Under the pieces are notes generated by a model that saw nothing but the letters and a program-made list of their open reading frames with translations, did not search any database and was not told the DNA's origin. The position numbers and the translations under genes are program-made. This document shows positions 12,357 through 21,115 of a stretch of 64,000 bases of DNA, one piece after another (the stretch's first letter is position 1; each line of letters opens with the position of its first letter). This DNA comes from Desulfovulcanus ferrireducens (GTDB lineage: Bacteria; Desulfobacterota; Desulfovibrionia; Desulfovibrionales; Desulfonatronovibrionaceae), in assembly GCF_018704065.1 (NCBI RefSeq), contig NZ_JAGUQP010000012.1:1-64000 (forward strand), in the 5' to 3' direction.

Positions 12357-12806
12357 ATGAAGTTAGTTCATTACTTAGATGAGGACTTAATCATTCCAAG
12401 CCTTACAGCCAGGACTAAATCTGAGGTCCTGGCTGAACTTATATCTCCATTGGCGGCCAAATTTACTTTTATTGATAAAGCTCATGTACATGAAGTCTTA
12501 CTTGACCGAGAGAAATTGGGCACCACGGGGATAGGAGACGGGGTTGCTATTCCCCACGGCAAACTGGAAGATCTCGAGGATGTACTTTTGGTTGCCGGTC
12601 GAAGTCTTGAAGGGGTTGACTTTGATGCCCTAGACCATAAACCAGTACATATCTTTTTTATGTTACTTGCTCCGGAAAAGAGCGCAGGCAAGCATCTTAA
12701 GGTTCTGGCTTTTGTGTCCAGACTTCTTCAGGACGTCACTTTTAAGGAGTCTTTTTTAGGAGCAAAGGACAAGCAGGAGCTATGGAGTTTTTTAAGTTCT
12801 GTTTAA
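12357..12806 (+). CDS. ptsN: PTS IIA-like nitrogen-regulatory protein (EIIA-Ntr)
   Basis: Phospho-acceptor regulatory protein of the nitrogen PTS branch, working at post-translational level rather than in sugar uptake. At 149 aa it has a fructose/mannitol-type EIIA fold with the active His67 in GVAIPHGKLED. ATG 12357 is chosen over a TTG 21 bases upstream that would overlap hpf. The rpoN-hpf-ptsN-rapZ order is the conserved setting. Confidence 0.94.
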   Translation: MKLVHYLDEDLIIPSLTARTKSEVLAELISPLAAKFTFIDKAHVHEVLLDREKLGTTGIGDGVAIPHGKLEDLEDVLLVAGRSLEGVDFDALDHKPVHIFFMLLAPEKSAGKHLKVLAFVSRLLQDVTFKESFLGAKDKQELWSFLSSV

Positions 12807-12861
12807 TCTATTGTAGAGATTAAGGTTCAGAAAATCAAAGCTCAGAAACCAGATTAGCACA

Positions 12862-13755
12862 TTGTCAAAAAATAGAAATTTTCCAATTATAATTATTACC
12901 GGTTTATCAGGGGCAGGGAAGAGTACAGTTTTAAAGGTTTTCGAAGACCTCGGATTTTTTAGTATTGACGGTCTGCCTGTCAGCCTGGTTCGATCATTAA
13001 TCGACCTCTTTGTTAAAGAAAATCCCAAGGATTACCGAGGGCTGGCATTAGGCATGGATTTGCGTCAGCAGGATTTTATCCAGCAGTGGGCAACGGTCAG
13101 GGATAGCTTGCAAAAAGATTGTCCTGCCTGGCAGTCGCATATGCTAATTTTTTTAGAAGCATCTATTCCGGTTCTCGTTCGTCGCTATGCCACTACCAGA
13201 CGGCCACATCCGCTGGCGGGGCAAAATCTAGGCTTGGAAGATGCTTTGAAAAAAGAAAAGAGCATTTTAGAGCCATTGCGCCAGGATGCTGACCTTGTTA
13301 TTGATACTTCCAGTTACTCCATTCACGATTTAAGGCGCGCTATCCAGGAAAAGTGGGAATGTCTGGAGCAGTCATGTTCAGGAATGAGAGTCCATCTGAT
13401 CTCATTTGGATTCAAATATGGGGTACCTTTGGAAGCAGACATGGTATTTGATCTCCGCTTTTTACCCAATCCTTATTTTCAACCAGAACTGCGTCCATTG
13501 TCCGGGAAGGAGCAGGTCGTGGCAGAGTTTGTTTTGCGACGGGATCCGGCTCCTTTCTTTATGGATCAGTTCAAGTCGTTTTTGGGCTTTGTTGTTCCCT
13601 TATATGCCCAGGAAGGTCGATACAGGCTAACTTTGGCCATGGGTTGTACCGGGGGCAGACATCGTTCTGTGGCTGTCACAGAAGAAATATATAAGTTTTT
13701 AGAAGACAAGGGCTTTATGGTGTCGATTGAACATCGGCATCTGGAGCTGGGTTAA
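12862..13755 (+). CDS. rapZ: RNase adapter protein RapZ / nucleotide-binding YvcJ family
   Basis: The 297-aa product has a P-loop at 14-21 (GLSGAGKS) and the C-terminal RapZ signature MGCTGGRHRSVAVTEEI. In E. coli RapZ binds sRNAs and controls glucosamine-6-P synthase; whether that holds here is unknown. The start is the TTG at 12862: no ATG or GTG lies early enough to keep the P-loop, although no clear Shine-Dalgarno precedes it. Member of the rpoN-ptsN group. Confidence 0.93.
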   Translation: MSKNRNFPIIIITGLSGAGKSTVLKVFEDLGFFSIDGLPVSLVRSLIDLFVKENPKDYRGLALGMDLRQQDFIQQWATVRDSLQKDCPAWQSHMLIFLEASIPVLVRRYATTRRPHPLAGQNLGLEDALKKEKSILEPLRQDADLVIDTSSYSIHDLRRAIQEKWECLEQSCSGMRVHLISFGFKYGVPLEADMVFDLRFLPNPYFQPELRPLSGKEQVVAEFVLRRDPAPFFMDQFKSFLGFVVPLYAQEGRYRLTLAMGCTGGRHRSVAVTEEIYKFLEDKGFMVSIEHRHLELG

Positions 13756-13979
13756 AGGCAGACAAGGCGTCAAGATATGTAGGTTGTGATAGCGCAGTCT
13801 CGGAAAAAGAAGTCGGGAGAACAAGAAGAAAGGGAAGATAAGATGGGTTGAAAGTAAAAGTGATGTAATGAGAAGGCTTATCCTCCTATTTCCTATTTTT
13901 TGCTGCTGGCTGTTGGATAAAAAGCTCAAGGCTGGAAGAAATTTTGAAATATCAGCTACGAGCTAAATAAGGGAAAGCA

Positions 13980-14396
13980 ATGATTGGAATCGTTTTAGTA
14001 ACGCATGGCGATTTTGGTGTTGGGTTGATTGAAGCAGCCCAAATGATTTTAGGAGACGTGAAAGCCTGCAAAAGTATTGGCATTGACGTCTCCAAACCTA
14101 TGGATGTTATCCTTGAAGAGTTAAAAGACACTGTCCAGGCTTTGGATGCTGGTAAGGGAGTATTGATTTTAACTGATATGTTTGGTGGCACTCCGACCAA
14201 TCTAAGCCTTTCTCTTTTGGGGGTAAAAAAGTTAGAAGTCATTACAGGGGTCAATTTGCCTATGCTCTTAAAGGCTTTGAGTAGCAGGGAGCTTCCCTTG
14301 GAGAAATTGGCTGCAGAGGTTAAATCAGCTGGTAGACAGGGGATTGTTGTTGCCGGAGAAGTATTGAAAAGGCCTGTGAGTAACCAAAAAGGTTGA
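13980..14396 (+). CDS. PTS mannose-family EIIA
   Basis: This 138-aa EIIA domain of the mannose class has phospho-acceptor His9 in VLVTHGDFG and the conserved LTDMFGGTPTNL. AGGGA stands before ATG 13980. A 224-base spacer of purine/pyrimidine-skewed sequence separates it from rapZ. The EIIB (14523) and EIIC (15052) genes follow. It may serve regulation more than uptake, because no EIID, HPr or EI gene follows in the window. Confidence 0.92.
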   Translation: MIGIVLVTHGDFGVGLIEAAQMILGDVKACKSIGIDVSKPMDVILEELKDTVQALDAGKGVLILTDMFGGTPTNLSLSLLGVKKLEVITGVNLPMLLKALSSRELPLEKLAAEVKSAGRQGIVVAGEVLKRPVSNQKG

Positions 14397-14522
14397 GAGG
14401 AGATAGACTAAGAGAGAAAAAATTTTTATTGGCAGCTTGTGGTTCTCACGGACACAACTTTTCATCTCTTGGCCTTTTTATTTTTTTGTTGTTTTACCTT
14501 TTAACTTTTTTATTTTACGAAA

Positions 14523-14987
14523 ATGCTTTGGGTGCGTATAGATAATCGTCTGGTACATGGTCAGGTTATTGAAACTTGGCTTCCATATACTAAGGCCAGG
14601 GTTATGATAGTGGTAAATGATGATTTGGCAGCTGATCCTTTGCGACAAGAAATAGTGAAATTGGCTATCCCACAGGAAGTGGAAATTATTTTTTCGTCTA
14701 TTGAGGATTCTTTAGCTTACGTGAAAAATAGGTTTGAGAGCCAGGAAGGATCGGTTTTTATTTTATTTGCTACCTGTGAAGACGCACGCATGGCCTATGA
14801 AAAAGGCCTAGATTTTGACTCCTTAAATGTTGGAAATCTCCACTATGGACCAGGTAAGAAACAGGTCTGTGCGCATATTGCCTTGAGCCAGGAAGATATC
14901 TCTTGCTTGAAGTTTTTTACCAAAAAGGGAGTTAAACTTGATTTTCGCTGCGTACCGCATAAACCTGTGCAGGTGAGTGAATGGTAG
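14523..14987 (+). CDS. PTS mannose-family EIIB
   Basis: The 154-aa IIB subunit of the mannose/sorbose class begins WVRIDNRLVHGQVIETW, with the phosphorylated His at residue 12. It would receive phosphate from the preceding EIIA and pass it to a sugar at EIIC/EIID. The 126-base gap from EIIA has T-rich tracts but no definite terminator. Confidence 0.92.
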   Translation: MLWVRIDNRLVHGQVIETWLPYTKARVMIVVNDDLAADPLRQEIVKLAIPQEVEIIFSSIEDSLAYVKNRFESQEGSVFILFATCEDARMAYEKGLDFDSLNVGNLHYGPGKKQVCAHIALSQEDISCLKFFTKKGVKLDFRCVPHKPVQVSEW

Positions 14988-15051
14988 AACTATCGTTATT
15001 ATCCACTCATAACATTGTTTTTCTGGGGAGTTTTTTTTTGCCTTATTTTCC

Positions 15052-15687
15052 TTGTTCAGGTTTGCTCTGAATTTTGGTTTTGTTGATCGGCCTCTGGTTG
15101 CTGCGCTTTTTTGGTCTTACATTACTGGTGAGTGGTCTGTAAGTCTTAATCTGGCTATATTTTTTGAGCTGTTCTGGCTTGATTTATTTCCAGCCGGAAC
15201 CTTTATCCCTCCACAGTCCTTATTTTCTACTTTTGCAAGTATAACCTTGATTCATATTCTGAATCTGAATTTAATAGAAGAGATTTTTTTTGCCATGATT
15301 TTGACCATACCTTTGGCCTTGTTTGGCTCTTGGCTAGAAGGACGACAAAGGGAGTGGCAGAATAAAAGTTATAACCAGTTACTAAAGCGTTGCAGACGTG
15401 GGTACCAGAACGAGAATAAATTTTGTCCGGGAAAATTAATTTCAGGGTCTATCCTTCAGATTTTGACCATAAATATTGTCTTTGCCTATCTTTCTATCCA
15501 TTTTCTTATTTTTATTTATGAAAAGATTGCACCCATTTTGCCTAGAAATTCTTTTTTGGCCTGGCCTTATTTATGGATTTTTGCCAGTATTGGGGGGATT
15601 CTTAGTCTTCGCATTCGCAGAGCTTACGCGGTGTTTTTTACCGGGGTTCTTACGGCTGGAGCTTATTTGATATTTAAGAGCTTGTAG
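15052..15687 (+). CDS. PTS mannose-family EIIC-like membrane protein
   Basis: This 211-aa multi-pass protein resembles sorbose/mannose EIIC permeases (FGFVDRPLVAALFWSYITG, then FFELFWLDLFPAGTFIPP, then several hydrophobic helices). It is somewhat short. The start is unsettled: TTG 15052 is the first legal start in frame, yet a good GGGGAG sits at 15025-15030 before a T9 run and a TTG (15038) that is in another frame and stops after ten codons. The frame is open back to 15013, reading hydrophobically. The last codons lie at the boundary of the family B repeat (15683 on). No EIID gene follows. Confidence 0.78.
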   Translation: MFRFALNFGFVDRPLVAALFWSYITGEWSVSLNLAIFFELFWLDLFPAGTFIPPQSLFSTFASITLIHILNLNLIEEIFFAMILTIPLALFGSWLEGRQREWQNKSYNQLLKRCRRGYQNENKFCPGKLISGSILQILTINIVFAYLSIHFLIFIYEKIAPILPRNSFLAWPYLWIFASIGGILSLRIRRAYAVFFTGVLTAGAYLIFKSL

Positions 15688-15986
15688 CCGAACCTTTTTA
15701 TCAGCTTAATTTCCATGGTTTATTCCAGTCTTGGTTTCTTGCATGCTGGTACAGAGACTTGGATACATCTAAAACTTGCTTGCGGACAGAGCATAATGGG
15801 ATATTTTGGGCAAACAGATTTTTTTATTGTCGATAGTTATGGTTAACATCGCAAAGTGTTTAGCCCATTCATCCCGATGCTCTGTTTTTCCGCAAGCTTC
15901 CCTAAGATGGGTTACCCAAGCCGTTTGTAATGAATTTCAGAAACCATGACTTTCAACCAGCGTTTAAAATTGAGGGGTTAGCCACA
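15683..15986. repeat. Family B palindromic MITE-like element, copy 1
   Basis: 304 bp, closely similar to 57414-57718. The ends are imperfect inverted copies of TGTAGCC(G/A)AACC. Inside, a long imperfect palindrome brings CTTGCGGACAGAGCAT opposite ATGCTCTGTTTTTCCGCAAG. The same stem theme occurs in family A, so the families look related. It fills nearly all of the EIIC-rsmE gap and starts at the EIIC stop codon. Confidence 0.8.
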
Positions 15987-16004
15987 TACATTTAAAGAAT
16001 TTGG

Positions 16005-16739
16005 CTAAACACCAGAGAGATGGTTCGCGTTTTCAAGTTCGAGATAATGTAGACTGAGACAGACGATAGCGGCTGTTTCCCAGCGTAGGATAGATGTACC
16101 CAGGGAAAAGGTCTTAAATCCATTTTGGGTCAATTCTTTTACTTCAGCTGCACTTAATCCCCCTTCAGGGCCTATAACTACCAGATTTTTCTCTTCTTTG
16201 CATATATCCTGGCCGGTTATAATGTTTTCAGGCGGACATTTTTCCCATAAAACGATTTTTTGTTTAAAATTTTGAGCGTAATGGATTAATTCCGAAAGGC
16301 CGGATAGGTTCAAAACTTCAGGCAGCCAGGGGTTTTGGCATTGTTTGGCTGCGGCAATAAGCCTGTTTCTCCAGTTTTCCTTTGGTGTCTGTCCGGGCCG
16401 GCCCTGGCTGAACTCTCCTGGCCAAAAGATTATTTTCCAGGCCTTGAGCTCCACAGCCTTTTCCAAAATCCATGCTCTGCGGGATGACTTGGTCCAGCCT
16501 ATAGCCAGGTAGAGTTTTTTGTTGGGCTTATCTTGGGTCCATATTTTAACTGGCTGTAAATACGCCTTTCTTTTTTTAACCTGTTCAAGTTTGAATAAGC
16601 CGAGCCGGCCCTGACCGTCCAGTACTTTAATTGTTGTCCCCGGTTTTGCGCGCAAGACTTTGATTAGATGGACAGCTTCCTGTCCATCTAGAAGATATGG
16701 AGGCTTCCAGTAGTGGGGGGCAAGAAAGAACGTGTGCAT
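16005..16739 (-). CDS. rsmE: 16S rRNA (uracil1498-N3)-methyltransferase
   Basis: The 244-aa SPOUT-class methylase modifies U1498 in the 30S subunit. An N-terminal PUA-like domain (MHTFFLAPHYWKPPYLL, HLIKVLRAKPGTTIKVLDGQG) is followed by the knotted SAM domain with VVIGPEGGLSAAEV and FSLGTSILRWETAA, both RsmE hallmarks. It follows gcvT by 35 bases on the same strand. No strong ribosome site is seen. Confidence 0.95.
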   Translation of the reverse strand: MHTFFLAPHYWKPPYLLDGQEAVHLIKVLRAKPGTTIKVLDGQGRLGLFKLEQVKKRKAYLQPVKIWTQDKPNKKLYLAIGWTKSSRRAWILEKAVELKAWKIIFWPGEFSQGRPGQTPKENWRNRLIAAAKQCQNPWLPEVLNLSGLSELIHYAQNFKQKIVLWEKCPPENIITGQDICKEEKNLVVIGPEGGLSAAEVKELTQNGFKTFSLGTSILRWETAAIVCLSLHYLELENANHLSGV

Positions 16740-16774
16740 TAATGTCTTGCGGAGGGGCTCAAAGTTTTGAGTCC

Positions 16775-17854
16775 CTACAATTTAATTCTGGCTGTTCCCT
16801 GTTTGTAAAAAGGAAGCTCTGCCTTCTCTGCTTTTAGTTCTGTCCTAGAACCCTTGATTATATATTCATTTTTATCAGCAAACTCTTTATCCACATAGGC
16901 CAGGGCGATGCAAAAACCTAAAGAGGGCGCAAAGGAACCGCTAGTTACCTGACCGACCTTTTCCCCCGCATAAAAGACCTGATCCCCATGCCTTGCACTC
17001 CTGCGGCCGGGGATTTTTAGAGGGATAAGTTTCTCTCTGACATCATTCACCTTGTCTCGACCAATATAGTTGGCCTCAGATTTGAGCATAAAACCGTATC
17101 CGGCTTCTACTGGTGTATGATGTTGATCCAGATCCTGACCATACAGAGGCAGGCCGGCTTCCAGGCGCAATGTGTCTCTTGCTCCTAAACCAGCCGGCTC
17201 AACTAACTTGTTTTCTAAAAGCATAGTCCAGAGGCTTTCAGCCTTGTTCCAGGGTAGATAAAATTCGTAGCCTAGTTCACCGGTGTAACCGGTCCGGCTG
17301 ATTATAAGATCATATCCGTTAAAATTAATCTGTCGGAAATTAAAGTAACCAAGGGTGCGCCATTGCCCCGGGATAGTTTCTTCCAGAACTTCAATGGACT
17401 TAGGCCCCTGAAGGTCAATTTTTGCCAGCTCAAGAGAAACATTGGTTATGGTTACGTTTTGGGGTAAATGGGTCTTTATCCACTCAAAGTCAGAATCAAT
17501 ACAGGCTCCGTTGACCACGAGCATAAACTTGTGCTCTTCCAAGCGATAGACAATGAGATCATCCAAAACTCCGCCACTTTCATTGAGCATAAAGCCGTAA
17601 CGACACTTACCCGGAGTCAATGTTTTTAAATTATGAGTCAAAATATTGCTTAAGGCTTGTTCTGCCTGGTCGCCGCTGATTATAAATTCCCCCATATGGG
17701 AAATGTCAAATATGGATGCAGCTGCTCGGGTGTGTTTATGTTCGGCCATTATCCCGGAGTATTGGACTGGCATTTCCCAGCCTGCAAAGGGTACCATTTT
17801 GGCTTTATTATCTTTGTGCCATTGATTTAAAGGGGTAGTTAATAAATCGTTCAT
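16775..17854 (-). CDS. gcvT: Glycine cleavage system aminomethyltransferase (T protein)
   Basis: Transfers the methylene group from aminomethyl-lipoyl H protein to tetrahydrofolate. At 359 aa it has full length and typical blocks: PLNQWHKDNKAKMVPFAGWEMPVQY, DISHMGEF, RTGYTGELGYEFY and GLGARDTLRLEAG. GGAGGAACAA precedes ATG 17854. No gcvH or gcvP genes are in the window, so the rest of the complex is elsewhere; no glycine riboswitch is visible upstream. Confidence 0.96.
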   Translation of the reverse strand: MNDLLTTPLNQWHKDNKAKMVPFAGWEMPVQYSGIMAEHKHTRAAASIFDISHMGEFIISGDQAEQALSNILTHNLKTLTPGKCRYGFMLNESGGVLDDLIVYRLEEHKFMLVVNGACIDSDFEWIKTHLPQNVTITNVSLELAKIDLQGPKSIEVLEETIPGQWRTLGYFNFRQINFNGYDLIISRTGYTGELGYEFYLPWNKAESLWTMLLENKLVEPAGLGARDTLRLEAGLPLYGQDLDQHHTPVEAGYGFMLKSEANYIGRDKVNDVREKLIPLKIPGRRSARHGDQVFYAGEKVGQVTSGSFAPSLGFCIALAYVDKEFADKNEYIIKGSRTELKAEKAELPFYKQGTARIKL

Positions 17855-17932
17855 TTGTTCCTCCAGAGATTAAAGTCTAAGAATACTGACAAATAGATAG
17901 AGTAAAAGGGTTAGGCATGTCCCTTCTTAGCT

Positions 17933-19645
17933 TTATGTTTGTTTGGTTTTGCGGATGGATTTTAATTCATCAACCAGCGTAACCAATCGTCCATATAATT
18001 TTTTTATTTTTTGACCATACTTAGACAATTCTTCGTCTTTTTTCTTAACATATCTCTTTAACAAGTATGAATCATTCAATATGTTCTCAGCTATAAATAT
18101 AGTTCTAAAGATTAGTTCGTCAAAGTAATTAACAACTTCAAATTTTAATTCATTGAGAATGTTATTTACCATCTCTAGCATTTGGAGATAATTTATACGT
18201 TGATTATTATATCTCCTTTTTTTAAGATCCTCGAGTATTTTTACTTTTCTGGCTTGCTGGATATAACTATATTTTTCCCAGACCTCTTGATAAAGTGAAT
18301 GATGTTCATTAAATTTATCAAAAAGATCAGAGTTTAAGAGATAGTTGTCCAAAACCTTCACCACATTAGCGTAAAACTCATCAGAATATCCAATAATTCG
18401 TCGTTGATGTTTATTTAGCCATGCGTATAAAAATTTGAGTCTTTTTTCATGTGTTTCTGTATTCTCTACAATTTCTCGCTTGTATTTAATCCTGCCAATA
18501 AATTCACCTTTAACTATATCATTGAGCTTCAGAGTCATTGAGTAAGTATCTTTGATTATATTAACTGAAGTGCAGATTTCTGTCGTATATGGGTTGATTA
18601 GTTCTTGGCGAAGAACAGAGAGTGCCCTGTCTTCACGAACATTATTGGGGTCATATTTGTGTTGACGGTAAATAACTCTAATCAAGACAACTTGATTTTC
18701 CGGATCAACAAAATAACCTTTCTCTTTAAGAAAGGTCAGAGTATCTTTTTTGGTCGTCTCAACTTTAACCAAGGCAATCTTTTCTACTCGGGGATAAAAT
18801 TTATTTTTAGGGTCGGCATACAGGGTGGTGATAGTTCTATCGGATTGCCCTAGGACTCGAATGAGAAAAGTTTCTCCTAATTTAAATAATCTTCGTGCAA
18901 ATAGGGCAGCGGACGTTCTTCTCTCCGAGACTATAGGGAACCCATATAACTCCATCAAAAATTGATAAACAAAATTTCTGTTTAGCTCGTATGTTACGTT
19001 GTCATTCGCTTTGAATTTTTTAATTCTTAATCCAAATCTTTTTAGTTCCGTATCTAAATCGGAGGGGAAAGAAGCATAGATGCCAGCAAGATAAAAGTCG
19101 TTATTGGCATCCAGAGCCATGACATGGCCTCGGTCCATTTGCAAAATATATTTAAAAAGTAGTCCATAATTTTTTAAATCGGCTATATCTTTTTGGGAAA
19201 AATCAGATTTAAATTGTTCGTGTAAATTTTTGGGTAATTTATTTAGAAAAGAGTTTAGGTTGTTGTAATGGATTGTTTCTGGTAAAGGGCAAGCGTCTTT
19301 ATGATCAATAATATTTTTTTCATAAGGTGTATGTATGATATCGAATTGAAAGATTTCGTTAAAGTAATCTATTGCTCTGGAAAAGGCTACGAGGCTAAAA
19401 CCAGGTAGATATTCGAATTCATATAAGTCAGTTTCAAATGAGGGTAAGAGATCTCTGGGGTCAACCAAAGGATAGTCTTTAGTTTCTATATATGGTTTTA
19501 AGAGACAGGATTTAATATGGACGATATCAAGATATTTTTTTAAAGCTAAAATATTATCAACTTTAAATCTGGGAAGAGGAGTTGCGGGATCTGACCAGTG
19601 AATATCATTCACATTGAGAAAAAAATCTTCCCATTTTGGGTTCAT
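17933..19645 (-). CDS. Unrecognised 570-aa protein
   Basis: No family is recognised. The sequence is hydrophilic, with no signal peptide or membrane segment. Residues 1-330 look mixed alpha/beta and rich in aromatic residues; the region after about 400 is strongly helical and Lys/Glu-rich, ending in probable coiled coil (about 500-570). AAAGGG precedes ATG 19645. Codon use is AT-richer than the adjacent gcvT. It sits 79 bases before gcvT on the same strand, with a 225-base AT-rich gap upstream, so it could head a gcvT-rsmE transcript. The gene itself is well supported by its length; the function is not known. Confidence 0.85.
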   Translation of the reverse strand: MNPKWEDFFLNVNDIHWSDPATPLPRFKVDNILALKKYLDIVHIKSCLLKPYIETKDYPLVDPRDLLPSFETDLYEFEYLPGFSLVAFSRAIDYFNEIFQFDIIHTPYEKNIIDHKDACPLPETIHYNNLNSFLNKLPKNLHEQFKSDFSQKDIADLKNYGLLFKYILQMDRGHVMALDANNDFYLAGIYASFPSDLDTELKRFGLRIKKFKANDNVTYELNRNFVYQFLMELYGFPIVSERRTSAALFARRLFKLGETFLIRVLGQSDRTITTLYADPKNKFYPRVEKIALVKVETTKKDTLTFLKEKGYFVDPENQVVLIRVIYRQHKYDPNNVREDRALSVLRQELINPYTTEICTSVNIIKDTYSMTLKLNDIVKGEFIGRIKYKREIVENTETHEKRLKFLYAWLNKHQRRIIGYSDEFYANVVKVLDNYLLNSDLFDKFNEHHSLYQEVWEKYSYIQQARKVKILEDLKKRRYNNQRINYLQMLEMVNNILNELKFEVVNYFDELIFRTIFIAENILNDSYLLKRYVKKKDEELSKYGQKIKKLYGRLVTLVDELKSIRKTKQT

Positions 19646-19870
19646 TTATTGCCCTTTAATTTGTCAGTTTATTGAAAAATGGTAAAAATATATTTTTAAA
19701 AAAAGAAATACACAAATCCCTAATAAATAAACAATTAAAACTAACACTATTCTTAAAAAATATCAACAGTTGTGAATAGAGAGAAGGTGTTGACACGCGA
19801 GGGCTCTATTCTTTAGAAAGAAATAGAATTAAGTGGCGAAATGAAAAGTTAAAAAAAGGGGAAGTGTGTT

Positions 19871-20080
19871 ATGCAAAAAATTGATAAATGTCCGCGGGCG
19901 AAGATCAATGCTGAATACTGCACCTGTACTTACCCCGGTTGCTCCAAACATGGTTTGTGTTGTGAGTGTCTGCATTATCACCGTCAGCGCGGGGAGCTTC
20001 CGGCTTGTTTCTTTACTGAGGAAGAGGAGAAAACATATAATCGAAGCTTGGAGTTTTATTTCCAACGCCATTTTAAATAA
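19871..20080 (+). CDS. Small Cys-rich protein, DUF6485-like
   Basis: This 69-aa protein has a dense cysteine cluster: C-x8-9-CTCTYPGC then [12 protein letters not shown] and later PACFF. This pattern of C/H-rich metal site followed by [15 protein letters not shown] is that of DUF6485 proteins, common in anaerobic Desulfobacterota and Firmicutes; I infer a zinc or Fe-S site. GGGGAAG stands before ATG 19871. It lies seven bases before the GAF-domain gene. Function unknown. Confidence 0.8.
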   Translation: MQKIDKCPRAKINAEYCTCTYPGCSKHGLCCECLHYHRQRGELPACFFTEEEEKTYNRSLEFYFQRHFK

Positions 20081-20086
20081 CTTTAT

Positions 20087-21040
20087 ATGAAAAATCATAG
20101 CCTGGACAGCATATTAGGCATTATATGCAGTGTTTTTGATGCCTATTCGGCTGTTCTTTTTTTGAAAAGTTCAGGCTCTCGTTATGCCGTGGCATCTTAT
20201 TTCAGTCTAGGCGATAATATTAGTCTGCACACGAGGATTAAACCGGGCACAGGCTTGGTGGGGTGGATAATTCGTAATAATAAACCGCTTTTGATTAATA
20301 AGTTTGACAGGAATGCAGGTTGTTTAGGTTATTACGATACTAAAGGAGAGTCAAAAATTAAGGCCTTTATGGGGTGTCCTTTATCCAGAGGATTGGGCGC
20401 CCTATGCCTGGACAGTAAAAAGACTTACTCTTTTAGTGAGAAGGATCAAAAGATTTTACATCAATTTGCCAAGTTGATAGAGTCTATAATAGTCGATTTC
20501 AGTCGGTTAGACTTAAATGTAAGAAAACAAAATTATTATCATTTTTTAAGTGTAGTTTATGAACTCAGAGAAAAATATCCCCGTTGGAGATGTTTTTTGG
20601 AAAAGTTGCTTAATGTCTTGTCCGAGGCCAGTGGGTTTGAATATGCTTTTTTAGTTGTGCGGGATGAGCTCGGAAAGGGTTTTTTCCTGGAGGGTTGGAA
20701 TAAAAAGATAGGGGATTTAAGTCCGGAGCGAAAGTTTAGTATTGATACTGGGCTTCTGGGCTGGGTCTTTAAAAATGGTTCGGCTATATTTTCCGGTGAG
20801 CAAACTGCTCCGAAAGGTCTTTCATTATTGGGTAAAGATCTAAATACCAGTCAGTTTAAATCAATTATCTGTTTACCTCTAATTGTTCATAAAAAGACTA
20901 GGGGGGTGCTAGTGTTGGCTGACTTGCACCTTATTGCCATTAGTGAAGAGCTGAAGATTTTTGTTCAAATGGTTGCTGAATACCTGGCCTTGTTTTTAGA
21001 AAATTTGTATTTGAAAAATAGGTTAAGACAGATGGGTTAA
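20087..21040 (+). CDS. Two-GAF-domain protein
   Basis: This 317-aa soluble protein has two GAF-like domains, about 10-145 and 165-310, each with the ligand-pocket motifs seen in GAF (GTGLVGWIIRNNKPLLI; DTGLLGWVFKNGSAIF). It has no output domain, so it may sense a small molecule or redox state and act through protein contacts. It lies between the Cys-rich protein and mreB; a role linked to cell-shape control is possible but only inferred from position. Confidence 0.85.
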   Translation: MKNHSLDSILGIICSVFDAYSAVLFLKSSGSRYAVASYFSLGDNISLHTRIKPGTGLVGWIIRNNKPLLINKFDRNAGCLGYYDTKGESKIKAFMGCPLSRGLGALCLDSKKTYSFSEKDQKILHQFAKLIESIIVDFSRLDLNVRKQNYYHFLSVVYELREKYPRWRCFLEKLLNVLSEASGFEYAFLVVRDELGKGFFLEGWNKKIGDLSPERKFSIDTGLLGWVFKNGSAIFSGEQTAPKGLSLLGKDLNTSQFKSIICLPLIVHKKTRGVLVLADLHLIAISEELKIFVQMVAEYLALFLENLYLKNRLRQMG

Positions 21041-21115
21041 TTGTTAGAGTGGTTTAATGGTTGAGTAGGGAAGTAGAGCGATTGATATCAATAGCAACTC
21101 AAGGTGAGATATTTT

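Noticed and set aside
17855-17932. Possible glycine riboswitch before gcvT
   Set aside because: The 78-base gap is too short and lacks the conserved glycine aptamer core.
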